Source of the DNA: Cupriavidus malaysiensis
GTDB taxonomy: Bacteria; Pseudomonadota; Gammaproteobacteria; Burkholderiales; Burkholderiaceae
Direction of reading: 5' to 3'
NCBI RefSeq assembly: GCF_001854325.1
Contig: NZ_CP017755.1
Span: forward strand, 620,001-684,000
DNA: 64,000 nucleotides
In this document: in pieces, positions 1 to 7,607 of the stretch
Position numbering within the stretch: the stretch's first letter is position 1
Layout: each line of letters starts with the position of its first letter
The notes under the pieces: generated by a model
What the model was told of the DNA's origin: nothing
The model's input: the letters and a program-made list of their open reading frames with translations, nothing else
The model's database searches: none
Translations under genes and position numbers: made by a program

Positions 1-470
1 CTCGCCTTGCTGTCGTTGTCCTGCGCCAGCGCATCGGCATAGAGTGCCAGCGAGCGCAGCAGTGCCTGCTGGTCGGAGGGCAGCAGGCGCCGCAAGGCGC
101 TCGACACCTGATCCGTGGCGAAGCGGTCGATCTTGCTGCGCAGGGTTTCGCCCGCCGGCGTCAGGTAGAGATTGGCGGAGCGCGCATCCTCCTGCGAGGC
201 CCGCCGCGTCACCAGGCCATCGGCTTCCAGCCTGGCCAGTTGCCGGCTGGTGTTCGATTTATCGAGCCTGAGGATCTTGCCCAGGTCGCGCGCGCTGATG
301 CCCGGCGCCATGCCGATCTCGAGAACGGCGTGGACGGCCGAGGGCGCCAGATCGCTTTCGGCCAGGGTCGCGCGCATGAAGCCCAGCTCGCGCACCAGTC
401 GGCGGGAGAAGTCGCGCAGCTCCAGGATGGTGGTTTCGCGCGGGGTGGCGGGGACGTCGACGAGGTCCAT
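1..470 (-). CDS. MarR-family transcriptional regulator (partial, 3' end outside window)
   Basis: The reverse strand from the ATG at 470 reads open to the window edge and gives about 156 residues. The protein has the winged-helix layout of MarR regulators: a dimerisation helix (TTILELRDFSRRLVRELGFM, residues 13-32), a recognition-helix region (LDKSNTSRQLARLEADGL, about 68-85) and a wing followed by LYLTPAGETL. The family usually binds a palindrome over its own promoter and is released by a small ligand; here two palindromes sit over a strong promoter just upstream. The N-terminal sequence resembles the MarR half of MarR-GNAT acetyltransferase fusions, so the missing C-terminus may carry an acetyltransferase domain; that part is inference. 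The family call is secure, the ligand and targets are unknown. Confidence 0.85.
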   Translation of the reverse strand, partial: MDLVDVPATPRETTILELRDFSRRLVRELGFMRATLAESDLAPSAVHAVLEIGMAPGISARDLGKILRLDKSNTSRQLARLEADGLVTRRASQEDARSANLYLTPAGETLRSKIDRFATDQVSSALRRLLPSDQQALLRSLALYADALAQDNDSKA

Positions 471-503
471 GGTTGACTCGCTAAGGTGGCTCGGCTCGCA
501 CAG

Positions 504-549
504 GTTGCGCTGCGCAACCCAATATAGTTGCGAGTCGCAACTTTGTCAA
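504..549 (-). promoter_or_regulatory. Sigma-70 promoter with two MarR-type palindromic operators
   Basis: On the reverse strand a consensus -35 TTGACA (549-544) is followed after 17 nt by TATATT (526-521), a near-ideal sigma-70 promoter aimed at the MarR gene. The palindrome AGTTGCGA-G-TCGCAACT (526-542) fills the spacer, and a second perfect palindrome GTTGCGC-T-GCGCAAC (504-518) covers the predicted transcription start. Their centres are 23 bp apart, about two helical turns, and both share the core GTTGCG/CGCAAC. This is the expected arrangement for autorepression by the adjacent MarR protein; binding itself is inferred. Confidence 0.75.
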
Positions 550-657
550 AGCGGGCGTTCCATCGGCGTTCCGTTGCCGTGACACCGGGCCCGGGAACTG
601 CGGGGGCGCAGCGCCGGGCCCCGGCTCTCGTCTCTCGTCTCGCGTCTCCTCCCGGCT

Positions 658-1704
658 TCAGTCGACCGTGATGTGGTTGTCCTTCACCAGCTTCGCCCAG
701 CGCGCCAGCTCGCCGTGCAGGAAGCGGGAGAACTCGTCCGGCGTGCCGCCGACCGGGACCACACCCAGCTCCGTCAGCCGTGCCTTGACCTTGGGGTCGT
801 GCATGGCGGCGGCAACGGCCGCGGCGAGGCGCGCCACCACCGGAGCCGGCGTGCCCTTGGGCACGAAGACGCCGTTCCACTCCAGCACCTCGAACCCCGG
901 CAGGCCGCTTTCGATCAGGGTCGGCACGTCCGGCAGCGCCGGCATGCGGCGGGCCGACGTCACCGCCAGCGCGCGCAGCTTGCCGCTCTTGACGTAGGGA
1001 ATGCCGGAGGCGGCGTTGGCGAAGTAGGCATCGACCTGCCCGCCCATCAGATCGGTCAGCGCGGGCGCGCCGCCCTTGTAGGGGATGTGCACCAGGTCGA
1101 CCTTGGCCTGGCTCTTCAGCAGCTCGCCGATCATGTGGGCCGGGCTGCCCGGCCCGTAGGAGGCATAGGTGATCTTGCCCGGCGCCTTGCGCACCGCGTC
1201 GAGGAAGGCCGCCAGCGTCTGGTAGGGGGCGCCGGGCGGCACCACCAGGATGTTCGGCGCGGTCACCGCCAGCGAGACCGGGATGAAGTCCTTGACCGGG
1301 TCGAACGGCAGCTTGCGCAGCGCCGGATTGACCGCGAAAGTCGACGCGTCGTACAGCACCGTGTAGCCGTCGGCGGGGGCCTGGGCCACCGCCATCGCGC
1401 CGATGGTGCCGCTGGCGCCGGGCTTGTTGTCGACGATCACCTGCTGCTTCAGCGACTGCGACAACTGCGCGGCGATGATGCGCGCGGCATTGTCGGCGCC
1501 GCCGCCGGCCGAATAGGGCACGACCAGCCGGATCGGCTTGGCCGGGTAGCCCGCTTCGCCCTGCGCGCCGGCCGGCGCGCAGAGGCCGAGCGCGGCGCAG
1601 GCCAGCAGGGCGCCGACCAGGGCGCGGCGCCGGGCCGGCGCGGCCCCGCTGCCTGCGCGTGGCGCTTTGCGGGGGCAATGAGTGGGGACGAGGGGGAAAG
1701 TCAT
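658..1704 (-). CDS. Bug/TctC-family extracytoplasmic solute-binding receptor (1)
   Basis: This 348-residue protein is a tripartite tricarboxylate transporter (Bug) periplasmic receptor. It has an arginine-rich N-terminus and a hydrophobic segment ending near AGAQ (signal peptide about 1-48), then the family landmarks YPAKPIRLVVPYSAGGG (53-69), VDNKPGASG, HIPYKGGAPALTDLMGGQ and the C-terminal GTPDEF region. Bug proteins capture carboxylates or similar small anions in the periplasm; no TctAB membrane genes lie in the window, as is common for the expanded Bug families of Burkholderiales. It follows the second Bug gene (start 2756) on the same strand after 68 bp, so the two are probably co-transcribed. 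The start was set at ATG 1704 because it just precedes the signal sequence. The ligand cannot be predicted. Confidence 0.9.
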   Translation of the reverse strand: MTFPLVPTHCPRKAPRAGSGAAPARRRALVGALLACAALGLCAPAGAQGEAGYPAKPIRLVVPYSAGGGADNAARIIAAQLSQSLKQQVIVDNKPGASGTIGAMAVAQAPADGYTVLYDASTFAVNPALRKLPFDPVKDFIPVSLAVTAPNILVVPPGAPYQTLAAFLDAVRKAPGKITYASYGPGSPAHMIGELLKSQAKVDLVHIPYKGGAPALTDLMGGQVDAYFANAASGIPYVKSGKLRALAVTSARRMPALPDVPTLIESGLPGFEVLEWNGVFVPKGTPAPVVARLAAAVAAAMHDPKVKARLTELGVVPVGGTPDEFSRFLHGELARWAKLVKDNHITVD

Positions 1705-1772
1705 GTCGATCCAGGGTGTCGGGACGCGGGAGATCCCGCGCCTTATTGGGTAGGGGCTGATTCGGTGGCGGC

Positions 1773-2756
1773 CTATTCGATGGTGGCGCCGGAAGCCTGC
1801 ACGACGCGCTTCCATTTGGCCGCCTCGCGTGCCATCAGCTCGGCGTAGGCCGCCGGCGACGCGATCAGCGGGGAGGCGCCTTCGGCGCGCAGGCGCGCGG
1901 CGACGTCGGGCAGGCGCAGCACCTTGTCGATGCGCGCATGGAGGTCGTCGATCACCGCGCCGGGCGTGCCGCGCGGCGCGAGAATGCCGTAGCTGAGCGT
2001 GCTCTCGAAGCCCGGCAGCGCGGCCTGCGCCACCGTCGGCACCTTGGGCAGCAGTTCGCTGCGCTGCGCCCCGGTCACGGCCAGCGCGCGCAGCCTGCCG
2101 GCGCGGATGAAGGGCAGCACCGGCGGGATCACGCTGAAGGTGAAGTCGACCTGGCCGCCCAGCAGGTCGGTCAGCGCCGGCCCGGTGCCCTTGTAGGGCA
2201 CGTGGGCCAGCCGGATGCCGGCGGTATTGGCGAACAGCACCGCGGTCAGGTGCGAGCCGGTGCCGTTGCCGCTGGAGGCATAGTTGAGCGCGCCGGGCCG
2301 TGCCCGGGCCGCAGCGATCAGGTCCTTGGCCGTATGCAGCGGCGAGTCGGCCCGCACCACCAGCACCAGCGGCGTGCTGGCGATCGGCGCGACCGGCACC
2401 AGATCGTGCCGGGGATCGAAGCCGAGGTCGGCGTAGAGGGCGGGATTGACCGCGAGCGTGCCGGTGTGGCCGAGCAGCAGCGTGTAGCCGTCGGCACGCG
2501 CGCGCGCCACCTGCTTGGTGCCGAGGTTGCCGCCGCCGCCCGGCCGGTTGTCGACCACGATCTGCTGCGGCAGGCCCTCGCTGACCTTCTGCGCGATCAG
2601 GCGCGCGAACACGTCGTTGCCGCCGGCCGGCGCGAACGGCACCACCAGCTTCACCGGGCGCTCCGGCCACGGCTCGGCGCGGGCGGTGCCGGCGGCCAGG
2701 GTGATGGCGCCGGCGGCGAGCCAGGCCAGCGCGCGGCAGGCCCTTTGGATTCTCAC
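1773..2756 (-). CDS. Bug/TctC-family extracytoplasmic solute-binding receptor (2)
   Basis: This 327-residue Bug receptor has a signal peptide about 1-27 ending TARA, followed by WPERPVKLVVPFAPAGG (30-46), VDNRPGGGGNLG, HVPYKGTGPALTDLLGGQ and the conserved C-terminus. The only suitable start is GTG at 2756, placed 5 nt after a good GGGAGA ribosome site and directly before the signal peptide. It is the first gene of a probable two-gene unit with the downstream Bug. About 50-85 bp upstream lie two palindromes that could be operators. It is similar in layout but clearly different in sequence from its neighbour, so the pair probably binds different ligands. Confidence 0.9.
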   Translation of the reverse strand: MRIQRACRALAWLAAGAITLAAGTARAEPWPERPVKLVVPFAPAGGNDVFARLIAQKVSEGLPQQIVVDNRPGGGGNLGTKQVARARADGYTLLLGHTGTLAVNPALYADLGFDPRHDLVPVAPIASTPLVLVVRADSPLHTAKDLIAAARARPGALNYASSGNGTGSHLTAVLFANTAGIRLAHVPYKGTGPALTDLLGGQVDFTFSVIPPVLPFIRAGRLRALAVTGAQRSELLPKVPTVAQAALPGFESTLSYGILAPRGTPGAVIDDLHARIDKVLRLPDVAARLRAEGASPLIASPAAYAELMAREAAKWKRVVQASGATIE

Positions 2757-2806
2757 GTCTGTCTCCCTGGCGCTGGCGGCCTGTCCCGCGGGGCCGTCAC
2801 GCCGAT

Positions 2807-2821
2807 GTTCTATATAAGAAC
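2807..2821. promoter_or_regulatory. Palindrome, candidate operator A
   Basis: GTTCTATATAAGAAC is a perfect inverted repeat (arms GTTCT/AGAAC, spacer ATATA) about 50 bp upstream of the Bug-2 GTG start. The AT-rich centre could also supply a -10 element on the reverse strand. The small palindrome fits an IclR-type or similar dimeric regulator. The only IclR sequence nearby is the broken remnant at 4117-4770, so the binding protein is uncertain. Confidence 0.45.
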
Positions 2822-2823
2822 CG

Positions 2824-2842
2824 TTGTTCTTTCCTGGAACAA
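2824..2842. promoter_or_regulatory. Palindrome, candidate operator B
   Basis: TTGTTCTTTCCTGGAACAA has perfect 6-bp arms TTGTTC/GAACAA around a 7-nt spacer. It lies 2 bp from operator A and shares the GTTC/GAAC core, so the two look like a double site controlling the Bug receptor unit on the reverse strand. Confidence 0.4.
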
Positions 2843-3202
2843 AGTCTAGCGAGGCGGCTTTGCCGGCCGGAATCGGGATATACCCCGAACACCGGTGCCG
2901 GAGCGGCCTTCCCGATCTCTCTCGGTCCCCCCTCGATCTCCCTCGATCCTTCTCCGGCCACGTCCGATCCTGTTCGTCCGGGACCGACCCTGCCCGATCT
3001 CCATTGGACGGTTCGGCACATGGTCCCGCGCCGCGCCCGCAATTCCACGCCATGGAATTGCGGGGGTGTGCCGCAGGGCCCCGCTGACTAAGCTGTCTCC
3101 CATAACGAAACGCAAAGAAACGCCCCCGCTTCCTGCCGCCGGCAGGGGCGCGGTGTCCCGCACCGTTCCCGCACCATTCCCGCACCGTTCCAGGAGACCA
3201 GC
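2843..3202. other. Intergenic region, no gene seen
   Basis: This gap lies between the candidate operators and the degraded Bug start. It contains low-complexity CT-rich DNA around 2910-3000, including repeats of TCTCCCTCGAT type, and no convincing coding sequence. The last 20 bp contain a ribosome-site-like CAGGAGA before the ATG at 3203, a relic of the former Bug gene. Confidence 0.5.
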
Positions 3203-3468
3203 ATGCCGTCATCCCGCGCCGTCCGCCTTCGCCTCAGGGCGACCGCGGCTTTCGCCTTCCTCGCCTTCCTCTGCGGTCTTGCCGCCGCGCTGCCGCGGCC
3301 GGCGCTGGCGGCGTTCCCCGACCATGCGCTGCGCCTGGTGGTGCCGTTTTCGCCGGGCGGCGGCACCTCCGCCCACCTCGCCGGCGAGCTGTTCAAGGCG
3401 CTGGCCAAGGTGGACCTCAACCACACCTCTACCGCGGCGCGGGGCCGGCCCTGACGGACCTGATGGCC
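3203..3468 (+). pseudogene. Bug/TctC receptor remnant, internally deleted and frameshifted
   Basis: From ATG 3203 the sequence encodes a normal Bug signal peptide and first strand (FPDHALRLVVPFSPGGGT). It then jumps directly to SAHLAGELFKALAKVDLNH, a segment normally about 100 residues further on. A frameshift near 3426 follows, after which LYRGAGPALTDLMA continues in another frame until 3468. A functional Bug protein is about 325 residues; fewer than 90 codons remain. The GGCACC sequence at the first junction occurs in both parts of the family, which suggests deletion at short homologies. It merges directly into the acyl-CoA synthetase remnant, so no functional product is expected. Confidence 0.8.
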
Positions 3469-4117
3469 GACGCGATCCGCGATTGCCTGCCCGCCAGCGA
3501 CAAGCCGGTGATCGCTTACGTGAGCCCGCATGCGCCCGAGGCCGCGGCGCTGCTGAACCGGCTTCGGCGTGCCGGTCGCGCGCGAGGTGGTGGTGGGCGA
3601 TGCCGAGGCGGCCCGCGCGGCCGCGCAGGGCCTGGGCGACAGCGTGGTGCTGAAGATCCTGTCGGCGCAGATCACGCACAAGAGCGATGTCGGCGGCGTC
3701 GCGGTCAATGTGGCACCGGCGGCCATCGCCGCGCGCATGGCGCGCATCGCGGCCGAGGTCGAGGCCGCCACCGGCGCGGCGCCGGCGCGCTACCTGGTGC
3801 AGGAGATGGTGCGCGGCGGCGTCGAGGTCATCCTCGGCATGCACCGCGATGCGCTGGGCACGGCCATCCTGCTCGGCATGGGCGGGGTGGCCGCCGAACT
3901 GTTCGGCGACACCGTGCTGCGCATGCTGCCCGAGGGCCGCGGCCTGGCCCGCGCCGACGCCATGGAGATGATCGGCGCGCTGAAGACCGCGCCGCTGCTG
4001 TACGGCTTCCGCGGGCGTCCACCGGCCGACGTGGCGGCACTGGCCGATGCCATCGTGGCCTTTTCGCGCATGGTGGCGTCGCTGGGCGGGCGCCTGCTCG
4101 AGGCGGAGATCAACCCG
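3469..4117 (+). pseudogene. NDP-forming acyl-CoA synthetase (ATP-grasp) remnant
   Basis: The first part (3469-3560) encodes DAIRDCLPASDKPVIAYVSP..., matching the CoA-ligase domain of ADP-forming acetyl/acyl-CoA synthetases. At about 3563 the frame changes and FGVPVAREVVVGD begins, the start of the ATP-grasp domain (VVLKILSAQITHKSDVGGV, YLVQEMVRGGVEVILGM, GGVAAELFGD). It continues to LLEAEINP near 4117, where it breaks into the IclR remnant. A complete protein is roughly 700 residues; about 215 codons in two frames remain, without the N-terminal CoA-binding domain. Such genes often sit with Bug and IclR genes in Burkholderiales carboxylate clusters, so this is the middle gene of a decayed cluster. 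Confidence 0.8.
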
Positions 4118-4770
4118 GCCTGTCGCGCTCCACGGTCAGCCGGCTGACGCAGTCGCTGATCGAGACCGGCATGCTCGAATACATCCCGCAGTTCCGTGCC
4201 TACCGCCTGGGCGCGCCGGTGCTCAGCATGGCGCACGCGATGCGCGACAGCTCGCAGGTGCTGAAGGTCGCCACGCCGATGATGGTGGAGGTGGCGATGC
4301 GGCACCGGATCAATGTGGGGCTGGCGGTGGCCGACGGCGACGAGATGATCTACCTGGAGTCGTTCCGCTACAACCGCCGCCAGTCGCTGCGCACCGTGGT
4401 GACGGGCCAGCGCATCCCGATGGCGCTGACCTCGCTGGGCCGCGCCTACCTGGCCACGCTGGCGCCGGTCGACCTCGCCGCCATGCTGGCCGGTTTCGCC
4501 GCGCGCGCCCGCGGGCGCGGCTGGCGCGAGCTGCGCCGCGAGATCGAAGCCGCGGTGGCATCGGTGCGCACGCGCGGCTACTGCGTGGCGTCGTGGCAGC
4601 CCCAGGTGGTGGCCCTGGCGGCGCCGGTGCATTGCGAAGGCTATGGCGTGCATGTGCTGAACGTCAGCGTGTCCAGCCAGCAGGAGGCGGCGGAAGTCGA
4701 GGCGGCGCTGGCGGGGCCGCTGCTGGCGCTGGCCCGGGACATCGAGGCGCGCGTGCGCTTGCCGGAGTGA
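4117..4770 (+). pseudogene. IclR-family regulator remnant lacking the DNA-binding N-terminus
   Basis: The sequence enters an IclR protein at GLSRSTVSRLTQSLIETGML, the middle of its recognition helix, and then continues intact through the ligand-binding domain (MAHAMRDSSQVLKVATPMM, YLESFRYNR, GRAYLATL, CVASWQPQVVALAAPV, LNVSVSS) to the TGA at 4770. About 50 N-terminal codons, including the first helices of the HTH and the start, are missing. The remaining frame has no ribosome site of its own and is open only through antisense-like sequence from the preceding remnant. A truncated ligand-binding fragment might be made but could not bind DNA normally. Confidence 0.8.
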
Positions 4771-4918
4771 GGCGTGGCTTCACGGGTGCCGGCGCATCCT
4801 TGAAGCCACGTTCGTGACGCCACGTGCCCCGGCACCTGCTGCCGCTCCGCCCGAAGCCTGAAGCCGGGCGATGCCGCCTTACGCGGCCTTACGCGGCTTC
4901 ACGCAACTTCATGCCACC

Positions 4919-7483
4919 TCATGCTGCAGGAACGCCGTGGTCAGGCGGCAGCGCGGGTTCTGGCCGCGGTGGCGCCTCGGACGCGACGGCCGGCGCTTGC
5001 GCTGCCACCTGCCGGCGCGCGAAGGCCGCCAGCCCGCGCAGCGCCGCCCTGGCCGAAGGCAGGTAGAAAGCCTGCAAGTGGAAGACATGCCAGCGCCCCA
5101 GGTGGACTTCGAGCCGGCATGGCACGCCGCAGGCCTGTGCGTGCGCGGCGAGACGGGTGGCGTCCGCCAGCAGCACTTCCTGGTCGCCGGCCTGGACCAG
5201 CATCGGCGGCAGGCCGTGCAGGTCCGTTGCGAGCGGCCGCGCGGCGGAGCCGCTGCCGCCGGTGCCACCGTCATACCAGCGCAGGCCCTGTTCGAGCCAG
5301 GCCCGGCAGATCATCGGGTCCTGCTTGCGCCGCGAGGCCAAGGTGTCGCCGCCGAGCGTGGGGTCGGTCACCGGGGACAGCAGCAGCAGGGCCGCCGGCG
5401 CGGGATCGCCGCGCTCGCGCAGTGCCAGGGCGAGCGCCAGCGCCAGGGCACCGCCGGCGGAATCCCCGGCGATGACGATCTGCCCGGGAGCGTGGCCGGC
5501 CGCGCGCAGGGCCGCGTAGCTGGTCAGTGCGTCCTCCAGCGCGGCGGGATGCGGATGCTCGGGCGCGAGCCGGTAGTCGGGCACCCACACCGGCATGCCG
5601 GCGGCGGCGGCCAGCCGCGTGGTGATGCTGCGATGGGTGGCGGGGCTGCCCAGGCAGAAGGCGCCGCCATGCAGGTAGAGGATGGCGCCGGCAGAGGCCG
5701 CGCCGCTTGCGGGCGTCGCCACTGGCGCCATCACTGGTGCCACCACTTCGAGCGCGATGCCGCCGGCGCGGCGCCACGAGCGGGCGGTGCCGCCGGCGCC
5801 CGGCATCAGCGGCGTCAGCAGGGCCACGATGCACCGCTGCGCCCGCGCGCCCAGCGGCGGGCCGATCAGCGTGCGGAAGGCCACGCGCAGGAAGGCACGC
5901 AGGAACCCCGCGGCGGCTGCCTCGGGCCAGGCGCGCGCTTCGGCCACCTCGACGCCGCCGGCGGGTCCCGTCGGCCCGGGCAGCGGCCGCGTCAGGCGGT
6001 AGGCGGCCAGGCTGGAGTGGCGCGCCAGCCAGCGATAGGTCAGGGTGAAGCCCGGCCAGTTGGTGCTGTTGTGCCCGCTGGCGTCGACATACCAGCTGGT
6101 GCAGCCATTCCACACGGTGCCGGCCAGGCGTTGCTGCACGCGCGTGTTGAAGCGCCGGTAGGGTGCCTCGTCGACCTCGATGGCGCTCGCCCGCGCGTCG
6201 CGCATCGCCTGCAGGCAGCGCAGCACATGGGCGATCTGGCTTTCCAGCATGTAGACGATGGAGTTGTGGCCGAGATTGGTATTGGGCCCGTACAGCATGA
6301 AGAAATTGGGGAAGCCCGGCACCGTCAGGCCCAGGTAGGCCTGGGCGCCGTGGCGCCAGGCCTCGTTCAGGTCCTGTCCATCGCGGCCGGTGATGCGCAT
6401 GGGCGAGAGGAACTCGGTGGCGGCGAAGCCGGTGCCGTAGACGATGGCATCGACCGCATGGTGCGCTCCGTCCGCGCACTCGATGCCATCCGCGGTGATG
6501 CGGCGGATGCCGGCGGTCACCAGGGTCACGTTGGGCTGGCTCATGGCGCGCAGGTATTCGCTCGACAGCAGGATGCGCTTGCAGCCGATCGGGTAGTCGG
6601 GTGTCAGCCTGGCGCGCAGCGCGGCATCGGGCACCTGCCGCGCCAGCAGCCGGCGGAAGGGCAGGCCCACCGCCAGCTTCATCAGCCAGCGGAAGCGGGT
6701 GAAGGCCAGCGCGCGCGATTCGTAGCGCAGGTAGATGCCGGCACGGTGCAGGCGCATCGCCCATGGCAGGCGACGGTACAGCAGCTTCTCCCAGCCCCGG
6801 TAGGCCCGGTCCGGGCGCGGCATCAGGTAGGCCGGCGAGCGCTGGAACACCGCCAGCGAACCGACGCTGCCGGCAATGGCCGGCACGAACTGGATGGCCG
6901 AGGCCCCCGTGCCGACGACGGCGACGCGCTTGCCCGAGAGGTCGTAGCCATGGTCCCAGTGCGCGGAATGGAAGCTGTGGCCACGGAAGTGCTCGATGCC
7001 CGGCAGTTTCGGCAGCGCCGGCCGGCTGAGCTGGCCGGTGGCGCTGACCAGCAGGCGCGTGTGCAGGGTGGCGCCGTCGGCCAGCGTCACCTGCCACAGC
7101 GCCCGCGCTTCGTCGTAGCGTGCCTGCGCCACCTCGGCGCCGAAACGCAGGTGCGGCGCCAGGCCGTACTTGCGGGCGCAGTGCTGCAGGTAGCGGTGGA
7201 TCTCCGCCTGCGGCGCAAAGGTGCGTGACCAGTCCGGGTTGGGCTCGAAGGAGAAGGAGTACAGGTGGGACGGCACGTCGCAGGCGGCGCCGGGATAGCT
7301 GTTGTCGCGCCACACGCCGCCGACGTCGCGGCCGCGTTCGAGGATGAGGAAGTCCTCGATGCCGGCGCGCCGCAGGGCCACCGCCATGCCGATGCCGGCG
7401 AAGCCCGCACCGATGAGGATGGCGGCGAGCGGTTCGTCCGGCGTGGCGCCGGGTGCGGCGGGGGTGGGAGCGGTGGCGGGCAT
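4919..7483 (-). CDS. Baeyer-Villiger-type flavin monooxygenase fused to alpha/beta hydrolase
   Basis: This 854-residue protein contains two enzymes. Residues about 18-505 form a class B flavin monooxygenase: FAD site GAGFAG (25-30), the Baeyer-Villiger fingerprint FRGHSFHSAHW (166-176, matching FxGxxxHxxxW) and an NADPH Rossmann motif VGTGASA (190-196). Residues about 525-840 form an HSL-type alpha/beta hydrolase with oxyanion HGG (605-607), nucleophile motif GDSAGG (Ser675), Asp767 and His799 as the likely triad. The fusion suggests that a ketone is oxidised to an ester or lactone, which is then hydrolysed by the same polypeptide; the substrate is unknown. The start at 7483 follows AGGAGA at good spacing. 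An AraC regulator starts divergently 124 bp away and probably controls it. Confidence 0.9.
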   Translation of the reverse strand: MPATAPTPAAPGATPDEPLAAILIGAGFAGIGMAVALRRAGIEDFLILERGRDVGGVWRDNSYPGAACDVPSHLYSFSFEPNPDWSRTFAPQAEIHRYLQHCARKYGLAPHLRFGAEVAQARYDEARALWQVTLADGATLHTRLLVSATGQLSRPALPKLPGIEHFRGHSFHSAHWDHGYDLSGKRVAVVGTGASAIQFVPAIAGSVGSLAVFQRSPAYLMPRPDRAYRGWEKLLYRRLPWAMRLHRAGIYLRYESRALAFTRFRWLMKLAVGLPFRRLLARQVPDAALRARLTPDYPIGCKRILLSSEYLRAMSQPNVTLVTAGIRRITADGIECADGAHHAVDAIVYGTGFAATEFLSPMRITGRDGQDLNEAWRHGAQAYLGLTVPGFPNFFMLYGPNTNLGHNSIVYMLESQIAHVLRCLQAMRDARASAIEVDEAPYRRFNTRVQQRLAGTVWNGCTSWYVDASGHNSTNWPGFTLTYRWLARHSSLAAYRLTRPLPGPTGPAGGVEVAEARAWPEAAAAGFLRAFLRVAFRTLIGPPLGARAQRCIVALLTPLMPGAGGTARSWRRAGGIALEVVAPVMAPVATPASGAASAGAILYLHGGAFCLGSPATHRSITTRLAAAAGMPVWVPDYRLAPEHPHPAALEDALTSYAALRAAGHAPGQIVIAGDSAGGALALALALALRERGDPAPAALLLLSPVTDPTLGGDTLASRRKQDPMICRAWLEQGLRWYDGGTGGSGSAARPLATDLHGLPPMLVQAGDQEVLLADATRLAAHAQACGVPCRLEVHLGRWHVFHLQAFYLPSARAALRGLAAFARRQVAAQAPAVASEAPPRPEPALPPDHGVPAA

Positions 7484-7607
7484 GGGCTGTCTCCTGTGGT
7501 TCTGTGCTGGCGCCAATGTTGCGGCCGTCTGGGGATTCCTCCAATGGCGCGCGGGGACAGTTGTTTTAGTATTCGGGCCACATCAGACCGTTTCCGGGTA
7601 TCCCCTC

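Noticed and set aside
3463..4770. A 435-codon single protein spanning the synthetase and IclR remnants
   Set aside because: The middle of that frame is out of phase with the real synthetase frame and encodes Arg/Gly-rich shadow sequence; only its ends match families.
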